A stretch of DNA of 64,000 bases from contig NZ_RQHV01000032.1 of assembly GCF_004771005.1 (NCBI RefSeq), positions 1 to 64,000 of the forward strand, given 5' to 3'. The first letter of the stretch is position 1. Each line of letters opens with the position of its first letter. The notes beneath the pieces were generated by a model. It did not search any database and was not told where the DNA came from. It saw only the letters and a program-made list of their open reading frames with translations. The DNA is from Leptospira ilyithenensis. Its GTDB lineage: Bacteria > Spirochaetota > Leptospiria > Leptospirales > Leptospiraceae. This document shows positions 50,269 to 58,714 of the stretch, piece by piece. The translations under genes were made by a program, and so were the position numbers.

Positions 50269-51432
50269 CTACGTCTCTACACCGCCCATCTCGTACAATC
50301 TACGATAATCGAGCATGCGGCGGGACATTTCATTGAATCTCTGTCCCAAAATCACAAACAAGTTCGTTAACAATTTCATCGCAAGACTCGGGCTTTGTAG
50401 TTCCAGTTTTTGAAACTCGTTCGGGGTTAAAATCAACAGTTTGGCCTTATCCCGGACAACAATCGTTGCATTTCTTTGTGTTTTGGCAACAAACCCCAGT
50501 TCACCGAAAATCTCCCCTTGGTTTAAAACGGCAATCGTTGAATAGGAACCATCCTCTTTTTGCACAAGCACGGATACGGCACCTTCCAGAACACAAAACA
50601 AACCCTGGCTTTCCTGGTTTTGTTTGAACACTACGGCCCCCGGCTCATAAACGATTAAATCCAACATGGAAAGAAGTTTGGAAGCTTCCTGTTCCGTAAA
50701 ATTGAACAGGAAAGAAAGCGCTTGGTTGGGAGGAAGGGCCATATCTGTAACGATATTGCTCCAGACTTCTTCTCCTTCCATGGAGAAAAGAGGCCGAATG
50801 TCTCTGTAATCGGGAAACCGTTCCTTAAATAAATCGGCAAGTTCCGTTCCCGCCGGATATCTTTTGGCAAGTCTTAAGAAAGGAGAATGAATCTGTCTTA
50901 AATATTCATGATCATCCAGAAGAAAGACCATAGGAATCACATTCCCGTAATCAGGATGATCTATATTTTTTTTGTACAATCTGTATCCTACTTGGCTGTA
51001 CAAGCGCACGAGATGCGGGTTTGTGTCGATAAAGTCGATCAGTATACCATTTTCCCGGGCATGTTCATAAATCTTCATGCAAAGCATACTTGCTGCGGCA
51101 GAGGAACGGTATTCCCGACGCACCATAAGCTTGGTAGACATGGATACTTGATTGGGGTAGAAAGGCTGAAAATGACCCATGTCATAGAGGTTTTCACATT
51201 CCAGCTCCCCATCCTTGCGGAAGTTGATTCTAACAGTTCCTATGACCTGGTCATCATCTTCGGCAAGAAATAAATGACCAGTGTCGTCATACGGTTCATG
51301 AATTCTAGCTTTCTCATGGTCAGCAAAGGATTGTTTTCTGTTCATTTCTTGAACATAGATATCATAACGTAATTGGAAAATTTTTTCCCGATCTTCTGAA
51401 TTTTGCGCCAACCGAACCCGAATTTGACCCAT
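50269..51432 (-). CDS. GNAT/N-acyl-type acyltransferase fused to a cyclic-nucleotide-binding domain
   Basis: A 387-residue protein with an excellent AGGAGG site before the ATG. The N-terminal half (about 1-190) is a GNAT-like domain of the acyl-homoserine/N-acyl amino acid synthase type: FQLRYDIYVQEMNRKQ, YDDTGHLFLAEDDDQVIGTVRINF, STKLMVRREYRSSAAASMLCMKIYEHA. The C-terminal domain (about 250-370) is a cNMP-binding fold: GAVVFKQNQESQGLFCVLEGAVSV, GEIFGELGFVAKTQRNATI, with the phosphate-contacting GEL and Arg. It is thus like mycobacterial PatA in reverse order. cAMP from the neighbouring cyclase could control it. Confidence 0.8.
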   Translation of the reverse strand: MGQIRVRLAQNSEDREKIFQLRYDIYVQEMNRKQSFADHEKARIHEPYDDTGHLFLAEDDDQVIGTVRINFRKDGELECENLYDMGHFQPFYPNQVSMSTKLMVRREYRSSAAASMLCMKIYEHARENGILIDFIDTNPHLVRLYSQVGYRLYKKNIDHPDYGNVIPMVFLLDDHEYLRQIHSPFLRLAKRYPAGTELADLFKERFPDYRDIRPLFSMEGEEVWSNIVTDMALPPNQALSFLFNFTEQEASKLLSMLDLIVYEPGAVVFKQNQESQGLFCVLEGAVSVLVQKEDGSYSTIAVLNQGEIFGELGFVAKTQRNATIVVRDKAKLLILTPNEFQKLELQSPSLAMKLLTNLFVILGQRFNEMSRRMLDYRRLYEMGGVET

Positions 51433-51549
51433 TTGCGGTTCCTCCTAAAAAAATGAAAAATCATTTGCAATTTATGCAAAATGTATGACGTTATTAGCTA
51501 ATTTTCCTCATTCTCAATATCGAAATATAAAGAAAGAAACCTGTAACCT

Positions 51550-53061
51550 ATGTCGCAAGCCCCCGCTACCGAAAACCGATTCGTCCTCTCCGATTACTAC
51601 AAAACACAACTCAAAGAGATTGCTTACCAAGGTGAATTTCGTGCGGAAACGTTCGCTACGAAATTCCGTTTCTTCTTCCTTGGCTTCTTAGTAATCTTTG
51701 CCACCCTCGGCCTCGTATCGGGCAGACCCGTTATCGAGTTCTATTTTCAACTGGCTGCTATTTTAGTTTTACTTGCTTATAATTTTATCGTCTATTACTC
51801 CCTAAAAAAATCAGGCAATTACTTAAATATTTTTAAATTTCTTTCCTCTTTTTTAGAAATCTCACTTCTAACGTTTGTTACAGGGTACAGCGCTTATACA
51901 CAAAAGAACCCGAGTTTGGTTTATGCCGCTCCGATGGTCTATGTCTATTTCATTCTCATTGCATTGGCATCAATTCGTAATAATACGAAAACAATTATAT
52001 TCGCATTGATCGTTTTATTCATTGAATATGCCGCATTAACGATCGTATTTTTTCCGCAGATGTCCCAATTCAATGAGAAATTGATGGAGATGTCGGATAT
52101 TTTGAAACCTCACTTTTTGGAAGAGCAAGGTTCCTTCTTCATAGTCAATGCAGTACCGATGGGAATTTTTCTTATCTTGCTCTATATGATTGTTACAGGC
52201 GGTTTGATTTTATACGCAATCGTAAACACGTCACGTACAACGCAAGAACAGGCAGACTTGATTTCCAATACGGAAAAACAAGCCATCCTGGAAGAGAACA
52301 TGCGTTTGGGAATGGAGTTGGATGTAGCAAGACAAATCCAAGCGATGGTTCTCCCTCGTACGGAAGAATTAATTGAAATCAAAGAATTGGAAATTTCAGC
52401 AAGAATGGATTCGGCTAACGAAGTGGGTGGAGATTACTACGATGTCATTCCTCATGAAGACGGCACGATCTATATCGGTATAGGAGATGTAACGGATCAT
52501 GGTTTGGCTTCCGGTGTTGTAATGCTTATGACTCAATCTGCATTTATCACAACTTTGCAGGCAAAAACCAAATCTTTACGCGAATCTCTAAAGTCCATTA
52601 ACTCTATCTTATTTTCAAATATTCACATAAGGATGAAAGACATTAGAAATCTCACTCTATCCTTGTTTTCCTATAAAGACGGTGTTTTTACAACAGCCGG
52701 CCAACATGAGACCATTCTGATTTACAGACAGGCGGCAAAGAAGACAGAGATCATCGATACGACCGATCATGGTATGTTAGTCGGTTTGACGGAATCCATT
52801 GACGAATTCATTTACGAGCACAAAATCGAGCTCGGCCTGAAAGACATTATGCTTCTTTATACTGACGGTGCCACAGAAGCGGAAAATGCAAACAGAGAAC
52901 AATTCGGTTCCAAACGTTTGGTTGAGTCCTTGGAAAAACATTCCGGTCTTCCCACTACGGATGCCATTATCGAAGCAATTTACAAAGACATCTACGGATT
53001 TATCGACGGAATGCAATTGTATGATGATATTACCGTAATGGTAATGAAAAGAAAGGTCTAA
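51550..53061 (+). CDS. Membrane SpoIIE-type PP2C phosphatase
   Basis: A 503-residue protein. Six membrane helices (about 30-230) with no large extracellular loop are followed by a coiled linker (EKQAILEENMRLGMELDVARQIQAMVLPRTEEL) and the SpoIIE/PP2C domain (about 270-503): SANEVGGDYYDVI, GIGDVTDHGLASGVVMLM, TAGQHETILIYR, LYTDGATEAEN and YDDITVMVMKRK. All acidic metal ligands appear present. It presumably dephosphorylates the slr1659-type STAS protein encoded 1.3 kb upstream. Eight bases separate it from the cyclase gene. Confidence 0.88.
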   Translation: MSQAPATENRFVLSDYYKTQLKEIAYQGEFRAETFATKFRFFFLGFLVIFATLGLVSGRPVIEFYFQLAAILVLLAYNFIVYYSLKKSGNYLNIFKFLSSFLEISLLTFVTGYSAYTQKNPSLVYAAPMVYVYFILIALASIRNNTKTIIFALIVLFIEYAALTIVFFPQMSQFNEKLMEMSDILKPHFLEEQGSFFIVNAVPMGIFLILLYMIVTGGLILYAIVNTSRTTQEQADLISNTEKQAILEENMRLGMELDVARQIQAMVLPRTEELIEIKELEISARMDSANEVGGDYYDVIPHEDGTIYIGIGDVTDHGLASGVVMLMTQSAFITTLQAKTKSLRESLKSINSILFSNIHIRMKDIRNLTLSLFSYKDGVFTTAGQHETILIYRQAAKKTEIIDTTDHGMLVGLTESIDEFIYEHKIELGLKDIMLLYTDGATEAENANREQFGSKRLVESLEKHSGLPTTDAIIEAIYKDIYGFIDGMQLYDDITVMVMKRKV

Positions 53062-53068
53062 GATTCCT

Positions 53069-54019
53069 GTGAGCAGCGAAGATCTAAAAGCATTGCTGGA
53101 GGAAGAACAGGCCAAGTATGCCGAGCTGGAAGTACTTTACCAAAACATTATAGATCATTCCACGGAAGTGGAAAACGAACTTCTGGAAAATAATAAAAAG
53201 ATCCAAATGTTTATGGATCGTATGAGGAAATATCTTTCTCCTCAGCTCCATGAGATGATCACCGGTTCCAAAGAAGACGAATCATCAATCAATTCTTACC
53301 AACGGCGCAAACTCACTATCTTTTTCTCGGACATTGTCGGCTTCACAACCATCACGGATTCCATCGAACCGGAAATTCTTTCCGATTGTTTGAACAAGTA
53401 CCTGGATGTAATGTCCTCCATTGCCATCAAATACGGTGGAACTATTGATAAGTTTATCGGCGATGCCATTATGATCTTCTTTGGGGCACCGGTTTTCGAA
53501 AACGATACTGCTCATGCATTGAATTGTGTAAAAATGGCAATTGAGATGAGAGATAGTCTTCCTGCTTTGGATGAGTATTGGAGAAAATCGGGGATCAACC
53601 ACAGCTTGACTTGTCGAATTGGAATTAATACAGGTTATGTTACGGTTGGTAACTTCGGAACCAATGAAAGGATGGATTACACCATCATTGGCGGTCCTGT
53701 GAATGTGGCTTCCCGACTGGAACATGCATCTGAACCCGGCGGAGTACTGATCTCCAATGCAACTAAGTCCCTGATAGACGAATTTATCGAGACCAGACCG
53801 AAAGGGGAAATTGTAGTTAAAGGTGTTCACACTCCCATAGAAACCTACCAAGTGATAGGTTTAAAAGAAAACCAAGAGAAGAAGGAAAATCCATTCCTTA
53901 AATTTGACAGTAACGGATTCTTGCTGAAACCGCTACATTTTGATAAAATCAGTACAGATCTGGAAGAAAGACGATTAATGCGATTTGCATTAGAAAAAGC
54001 GCTTGCGGCTTTGAAATAA
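53069..54019 (+). CDS. Soluble adenylate cyclase (class III)
   Basis: A 316-residue protein with a GTG start. The N-terminal coiled coil (residues 1-60: LKALLEEEQAKYAELEVLYQNIIDHSTEVENELLENNKKI) is followed by a cyclase domain (about 75-260). It has both metal Asp (FFSDIVGFTT, DKFIGDAIMIFFG), the adenine-selecting Lys (DKFIGD) and Asp (RMDYTIIGG), and the transition-state Asn/Arg (PVNVASRLE). The product should be cAMP. The coiled coil resembles a signalling linker that may take input from a partner such as the phosphatase encoded eight bases upstream. The C-terminal 50 residues are an unassigned tail. Confidence 0.9.
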   Translation: MSSEDLKALLEEEQAKYAELEVLYQNIIDHSTEVENELLENNKKIQMFMDRMRKYLSPQLHEMITGSKEDESSINSYQRRKLTIFFSDIVGFTTITDSIEPEILSDCLNKYLDVMSSIAIKYGGTIDKFIGDAIMIFFGAPVFENDTAHALNCVKMAIEMRDSLPALDEYWRKSGINHSLTCRIGINTGYVTVGNFGTNERMDYTIIGGPVNVASRLEHASEPGGVLISNATKSLIDEFIETRPKGEIVVKGVHTPIETYQVIGLKENQEKKENPFLKFDSNGFLLKPLHFDKISTDLEERRLMRFALEKALAALK

Positions 54020-54052
54020 TACTATATCCTATTTTCGTTATACACGAGCATT

Positions 54053-54622
54053 ATGCGAAAGTACAGTAATCTAAAATCAATAGACATTTTAAAAACAGAA
54101 GCAGATTCCAGGATCTCGGTTCATTTGAAACCGTTAGACTTAATGTCCCACTGGAGACGGATTGGGATTCTTTCCGACTTTGTTGCTTATTTTTACGGGT
54201 TTTCTTTCATTCCCAATGAAACGGCAACTCCGGAAGCAATGAGAAGTTCGGAAATTGTGAATTCCATCTCAACTGTGTTCAACGAACTTTTGGAAAATGC
54301 TGCAAAATATTCCTACAATGACAAAGCGGATATTGATCTCGAGTTAGCGTATCGAACCAGCTGTTTTGAAATGGTTGTCATCAATTACACAAATGACAAA
54401 AGCCTGGACACTTATGAAGTCAATTTAAAGGAAATCTTCGAGTCGGAAAATCTGGACGATCTTTATATTCAAAAATTAGAATTGAATGAAAATGATCCCC
54501 ACCATTCAGGCATAGGTTTGGTAATGATATTAAAAGATTACCCGATCGAAATGGAAGTCGTTGTAGAAAACAAAGGAGAGATTTCAAAAGTTACAAGCAG
54601 GGTGATTTATTTTACGGATTGA
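54053..54622 (+). CDS. Second slr1658-superfamily ATPase-like regulator
   Basis: A 189-residue paralogue of the protein at 49337. Shared features: PLDLMSHWRRIGILSDFVAYFYGF, NSISTVFNELLENAAKYS (N-box) and GIGLVMILKDYPIEMEV. No second STAS partner is encoded next to it, so it may act on the same slr1659-type protein or on the phosphatase/cyclase output. It is 33 bases after the cyclase gene and overlaps the convergent tetR by 11 bases. Confidence 0.78.
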   Translation: MRKYSNLKSIDILKTEADSRISVHLKPLDLMSHWRRIGILSDFVAYFYGFSFIPNETATPEAMRSSEIVNSISTVFNELLENAAKYSYNDKADIDLELAYRTSCFEMVVINYTNDKSLDTYEVNLKEIFESENLDDLYIQKLELNENDPHHSGIGLVMILKDYPIEMEVVVENKGEISKVTSRVIYFTD

Positions 54623-55262
54623 TCCGAATCCCATGCACTACTATCTCCAAAAGAGAATTCATTTGTTTTTGTATGATTTCCCTCTCTTCTTCTGTTTTTG
54701 TTAAACGCCAGTATCTTTCATTAATCACCGCAAACCCGTGCACAGCACTCCAAACGCTCATAGCAAGGGTTTCCGTGGTGAAATCATTTCTGAAAACATT
54801 GTCGGCTTGGCCCATCTCTACAATTCTATATAAACCCATATAGGCTTCTTTGCCTACTTGTTGCAGGTCATCAGGAGGTTCCATATCGCAATTCACCTCT
54901 CCACCAAACATCAATTCCGTCCTTCTGGGATGAAGAAGAACCAAATGGATATAAGCGGCACCTGCGGCATTCAGTTTCGGGATAGCACCTTCATTTTCTT
55001 TCCACGCGAGGTCCATAGCATCACGCAGATCGGAGAACCCGCGGGTAGCTAAAGCAAAGAGAAGATCCAGTTTGCTTGGAAAGTGCCGGTAAGGCGCTGA
55101 ATGGCTTACACCTAAATCTGAAGCGACATCCCTGAGACTCAAGGCTTGTACCCCTTTTTCCTCTAAAATCGCTTCAGAATGCAAGAGAACCATGTTTCTT
55201 AGGTCACCATGGTGGTATGACTCGGAAGTCTGTTTGGAAGTTTTGTTTTCTTTTTTTTTCAT
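54612..55262 (-). CDS. TetR-family regulator of the divergent membrane genes
   Basis: A 216-residue regulator with a charged Lys-rich N-terminus. The HTH is around residues 22-70 (LLHSEAILEEKGVQALSLRDVASDLGVSHSAPYRHFPSKLDLL). The C-terminal WHG-type domain has WSAVHGFAVINERYW. Divergent from two membrane genes at 55359 and 56312, with the 55287-55326 inverted repeat in the gap. It probably represses both. Confidence 0.88.
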   Translation of the reverse strand: MKKKENKTSKQTSESYHHGDLRNMVLLHSEAILEEKGVQALSLRDVASDLGVSHSAPYRHFPSKLDLLFALATRGFSDLRDAMDLAWKENEGAIPKLNAAGAAYIHLVLLHPRRTELMFGGEVNCDMEPPDDLQQVGKEAYMGLYRIVEMGQADNVFRNDFTTETLAMSVWSAVHGFAVINERYWRLTKTEEEREIIQKQMNSLLEIVVHGIRINP

Positions 55263-55286
55263 AAATGTTTGCAGTGTCTACTTTTT

Positions 55287-55326
55287 ATGTTGACATCGAC
55301 TACTTACATATATACACTGTCAACAT
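55287..55326. promoter_or_regulatory. Inverted repeat and promoter in the divergent TetR gap
   Basis: ATGTTGACA and TGTCAACAT form 9-base arms with a 22-base spacer. The left arm contains TTGACA, a good -35 for the membrane-gene operon, with TACACT about 17 bases on as a weak -10. Binding by the TetR protein here would block this promoter. RBS GAGGAG precedes the ATG at 55359. Confidence 0.6.
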
Positions 55327-55358
55327 CAAATTGAATTCAAAACGCAGAGGAGTCAACC

Positions 55359-56315
55359 ATGTCTTTTATTTCAAACCTCGCCTCAAAAGGAAAAAACCCG
55401 TTATATGCAAACGGGATGCTTATGGGAATTGCATTGGTCTTTCTTCTTCCTTTGTATTTCTTAGATGAACGAATGATACTTTCCGTCCCGATTTGGACAA
55501 AGCCGATCAAGTTTTCAATCTCAGTGGCTCTCTATTCCTTCACGTTGGTATGGATTTTACAAATTTCCGGACTTTCAAACAAATCCGCGCATCGTTTGTC
55601 TTGGATACTCACGGTCACTTCCCTACTTGAAATCGTATGCATTTACCTCCAATCCGGTAGAGGTATAGAAAGCCATTTCAACGTAAGCACTCCTTTGAAC
55701 GGTTTTATTTTTTCCTTAATGGGAATTAGTATCACTATATTCTGGATTGCTCATCTTTTGATTGCAGTCCTTGTAATCCGTAAATCAGGAATCCATCCTT
55801 TATTAAGAGAAAGTCTGGTTTGGGGACTGGGAATCGCAGCCTACGGAATGATCTTAGGTTTTGTTATGACGGAGCCCAGACCGGAACAAATTGCTGAAAT
55901 GCAAAAAGGAATATTTACCGCAAGCGGCGGTCATACATTCGGAGGGGCGGACGGCGGACAAGGGATCAGTTTTTTCGGATGGAGTAAAGTAGCGGGTGAT
56001 ATGCGGGTTCCTCACTTTTTCGGAATGCATGCTATGCAATTTTTTTCAGTCCTGGCTTGGATTTTTTCCATGAGAGAAGGATACAAAAAGAATCTCTCGG
56101 ATATTGTATCGTTACGACTGTTCGGAATTTCATATCTTTCAACGACAATCCTAATGCAGATACAAGCATTAGCCGGTGAATCTCTGTTCGTCCCTAGTTT
56201 TAAATTCCAAATTGCATACTCGACATCTTTGTCTCTTTCCATTTTAGGAATCATTTTGATTGTCTCGAATTTTAAACTAAAAAAACAAATTTCAAAACCA
56301 GGAGAAGTTTTATGA
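55359..56315 (+). CDS. Multi-pass membrane protein, unknown function
   Basis: A 318-residue integral membrane protein with about eight or nine helices. A polar loop (TEPRPEQIAEMQKGIFTASGGHTFGGADGGQGISFFGWSKVAGDMRVPHFFGMHAMQF) contains a HTFGGADGG stretch and a His/Met-rich segment before a helix. No signal peptide and no known catalytic motif. It ends in an ATGA overlap with the ABA4-like gene and is controlled by the divergent TetR. The pairing suggests a membrane complex or lipid/carotenoid chemistry, but nothing firm can be said. Confidence 0.65.
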   Translation: MSFISNLASKGKNPLYANGMLMGIALVFLLPLYFLDERMILSVPIWTKPIKFSISVALYSFTLVWILQISGLSNKSAHRLSWILTVTSLLEIVCIYLQSGRGIESHFNVSTPLNGFIFSLMGISITIFWIAHLLIAVLVIRKSGIHPLLRESLVWGLGIAAYGMILGFVMTEPRPEQIAEMQKGIFTASGGHTFGGADGGQGISFFGWSKVAGDMRVPHFFGMHAMQFFSVLAWIFSMREGYKKNLSDIVSLRLFGISYLSTTILMQIQALAGESLFVPSFKFQIAYSTSLSLSILGIILIVSNFKLKKQISKPGEVL

Positions 56316-56752
56316 ATCCAGAAACGGTATTTCAAATAGCAAGCAAGGTTGCAGTGATCGGTTGGCTTATATTGATCATTGCACCGAACTGGAAATATAC
56401 AAAGAACATCACTACAATCCTAATCTCAACCCTTGCTTTCGGAGGACTGTATGCTTTCTTTATCGGAACCAGTTTTGGTGAAGCGGAAGGCGGCTTTAGC
56501 AGCCTTACAGACGTAAGAAAGTTATTTATGAATGACCGGGCCCTACTCGCCGGTTGGATTCATTATCTGTCTTTTGATCTGTTTATAGGAACCTGGGAAA
56601 TCGAAAATGCAAAGTCTCTCGGTGTCTCAAGATGGTTCGTTCTTCCTTGCCAAATCCTTACCTTTCTATTCGGGCCGATCGGTTTGTTATTGTATTTTCT
56701 GATAAGATTGGCGGTTACCAAAAATATCAAACAAGGTAATACATTTGCCTAA
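56312..56752 (+). CDS. ABA4-like (DUF4281) membrane protein
   Basis: A 146-residue protein with four membrane helices. It fits the ABA4-like family: GWLILIIAPNWKYTKNI, FFIGTSFGEAEGGFSSLTDVRKLFMNDRALLAGWIHYLSFDLFIGTWEIENAKSLGVSRWFVLPCQILTFLFGPIGLLLYFLIR. The AGWIHYLSFDLF core is the signature. In plants the founding member helps make neoxanthin; bacterial members have no settled function. The stop codon is covered by a hairpin at 56738-56777. Confidence 0.82.
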   Translation: MNPETVFQIASKVAVIGWLILIIAPNWKYTKNITTILISTLAFGGLYAFFIGTSFGEAEGGFSSLTDVRKLFMNDRALLAGWIHYLSFDLFIGTWEIENAKSLGVSRWFVLPCQILTFLFGPIGLLLYFLIRLAVTKNIKQGNTFA

Positions 56753-56777
56753 GCTAAGGCAAAAAGGCGAATGTATT
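56738..56777 (+). terminator. Hairpin overlapping the stop codon of the ABA4-like gene
   Basis: AATACATTTGCCT and AGGCGAATGTATT make a 13-bp stem with one mismatch and a 14-base loop, covering the last codons and the TAA at 56750-56752. The following bases are AT-rich but without a clean T-run. Confidence 0.5.
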
Positions 56778-56856
56778 TGAAAAATTTTGTAGGAGTTCGG
56801 GGAAAGGGAGGACTATTTAGCGGGGTTGTGTTAGGTGGGAGTTTGCAGCCCACGAC

Positions 56857-56890
56857 CCTCACCCCCCAACCCTAAACAGGGTGGGGGCTT
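56857..56890. repeat. Dispersed G-rich intergenic repeat, copy 2 with its own hairpin
   Basis: The reverse of GGGTTGGGGGGTGAGG (56857-56872) is followed by TAAACAGGGTGGGGG, which folds back on CCCCCAACCCT. It lies past the 3' end of the ankyrin gene on the minus strand and may act in its termination. Same family as 1210-1225 and, more loosely, 44293-44318. Confidence 0.6.
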
Positions 56891-56949
56891 TAAAGACCCG
56901 CTTCCCTGATTATGTCATATTATCATCATCTATGCAGAAACGAAACCAA

Positions 56950-58608
56950 CTAACCACCATAAACTGCAAGTAAAGAAAGAATCCTTTGAAACTTGGCTTT
57001 TTTTTCCTCATCCCCTTCCAATTCCGCGTTTTCAAGTTCGTGAGTGGCAAAGTCCCTTCCGCTTTTTCCATTTTTTCCCAAAAGTTTTGCATCAGCGCCC
57101 GCTTCCAATAATAAAGCTAGTACGGATGTATTTCCATATCTGCACGCTTCATGCAATGCAGCAAAACCTTGGTTATCCAGGAGATGAATGTTCGCACCTG
57201 ACTGGATGAGTTTTTTTGCTATAGTCGGTTCACAAAACATAGAACACCAATGTAGTGACGTCATACCACTGTTAGACTGATGATCAACATTGGCGTGTAA
57301 AGGCAATATCGCATCGAGAAGTAAGACTTTGTCTTTGAGCGCCATTTCATTATTTTGGCAAATTTTAAAGAGAGGAGTTTCTCCGTTTTTATCCAAAAAG
57401 TTCGGATTTGCCCCTTTCTCCAATAGAAGAAGTCCGCACTTTGCACCAAGCCCGTAAAATGATTCATGTAAAATATTAAAACCGAACGGATTTACCTTTG
57501 TATCCTCAACCAGATAATCAATAGGTAAACCGGAATCCAATAATGCGGAAAGACTTATATGATCATCCTTTTGGATGGCGACGGAAGGGTCTCTTTCCAA
57601 AGGACCAGTAGGTGTTTGTTCATTATTTCCTGAAATCTTCTGGATCTCATCAGGAAATCTTTTTTTAAATACCTGTAAAAACGCAAACTCGAGAGAAGGA
57701 TGATTTTTTATTTTACCTTCAATGATCGCCCATATAGAGTTAGACGGCAATACATGATTGGCAAGAAAAAAGACAAGAGATTCCATCATCTTCTTTTCCG
57801 ATAAAATAAAGTTGAATACCACATTTTCAGCAGAGAAACTGAACTTATGAGAATCCGAAGAAGAATCAACTACCCAGGATTCAATCAAAAGTTCGAGTAA
57901 TTGTAATTTCTCTTCTTCCGTAAGTCGAGTGAAACATTCCTGAAGATATAAAATGCTTCCTGCCAACGAATAGGCTTTTGCAGAAACAAAGTTAGACAGA
58001 TAACTCGGAAGATTCTTATCATAGCTACCGTTTTCCAGAAAGTTGATGATATGCATCTTTTCCGCTTTATAACGCCCGTACAAATACGTTTTATCCGGAT
58101 CGGGAAGTGCCAGATAGATAAGTCCTGTGACTGCGGATTCCGTTTCTTCAATTACGGTTATAGAAAGTCTATAACTGGAGTTAGTGGAAAAATTTCTAAG
58201 TCCTAAAATCTGCCTTTGAGGGCTGCCCGGATCCCCGGGAATCACATCAAATCGGAAACCTTTGATTTTTCTAGGATATGACAAACCAAGAATAGAAATA
58301 GATAAGTCCTTTTTCAAATTTCCGGCGGAAGAAGGAATAATTTCCAATTTATCCTCGATCCAACAAAAACTTAATTCTTCGTATTTTTTCCCTTCAAACC
58401 AACCGATGACAGGATTTGTAGGCAAATCACCTGAGAAGTTTAGATTATAAGAAAACGCTGAACCGATTTGGGCATTGGTACTTTTAAAATTAAAACTATT
58501 TTCAAAACGACAAAACTTACAGAAAAATTTTCCTTTTTTTCCAAGGATCTTAGCTTCTGAAATGTGATGCTGCGCACGGCAATGAGTGCAAGTAAGAACT
58601 GCTTTCAT
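56950..58608 (-). CDS. Zinc-ribbon and ankyrin-repeat protein
   Basis: A 552-residue protein. The N-terminus has two Cys pairs (CTHC near 7, CKFC near 30), a zinc-ribbon as in MJ0042-type domains. Residues 40-330 are a beta-rich then helical region with no known family. Residues 365-540 form four or five ankyrin repeats: NILHESFYGLGAKCGLLLLEKGANPNFLDKNGETPLFKI, TSLHWCSMFCEPTIAKKLIQSGANIHLLDNQGFAALHEACRYGNTSVLALLLEAGADAKLLGKNGKS. No signal peptide, so cytoplasmic. Function unknown; it probably binds another protein. Confidence 0.8.
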   Translation of the reverse strand: MKAVLTCTHCRAQHHISEAKILGKKGKFFCKFCRFENSFNFKSTNAQIGSAFSYNLNFSGDLPTNPVIGWFEGKKYEELSFCWIEDKLEIIPSSAGNLKKDLSISILGLSYPRKIKGFRFDVIPGDPGSPQRQILGLRNFSTNSSYRLSITVIEETESAVTGLIYLALPDPDKTYLYGRYKAEKMHIINFLENGSYDKNLPSYLSNFVSAKAYSLAGSILYLQECFTRLTEEEKLQLLELLIESWVVDSSSDSHKFSFSAENVVFNFILSEKKMMESLVFFLANHVLPSNSIWAIIEGKIKNHPSLEFAFLQVFKKRFPDEIQKISGNNEQTPTGPLERDPSVAIQKDDHISLSALLDSGLPIDYLVEDTKVNPFGFNILHESFYGLGAKCGLLLLEKGANPNFLDKNGETPLFKICQNNEMALKDKVLLLDAILPLHANVDHQSNSGMTSLHWCSMFCEPTIAKKLIQSGANIHLLDNQGFAALHEACRYGNTSVLALLLEAGADAKLLGKNGKSGRDFATHELENAELEGDEEKKAKFQRILSLLAVYGG

Positions 58609-58714
58609 GTCAAAATAGGTACTTATAGAAAAGATCGTTTTTTAAAAACAAGCAATCCAATTTTCATTTTTAGCCACTTGACAATCTGGAAAAAACAAAT
58701 CACCTGAATCATTT

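Noticed and set aside
56857..56890. Reading the G-rich element as a coding end or IS fragment
   Set aside because: There is no ORF across it, no flanking direct repeats and no transposase; it behaves as a short intergenic repeat.
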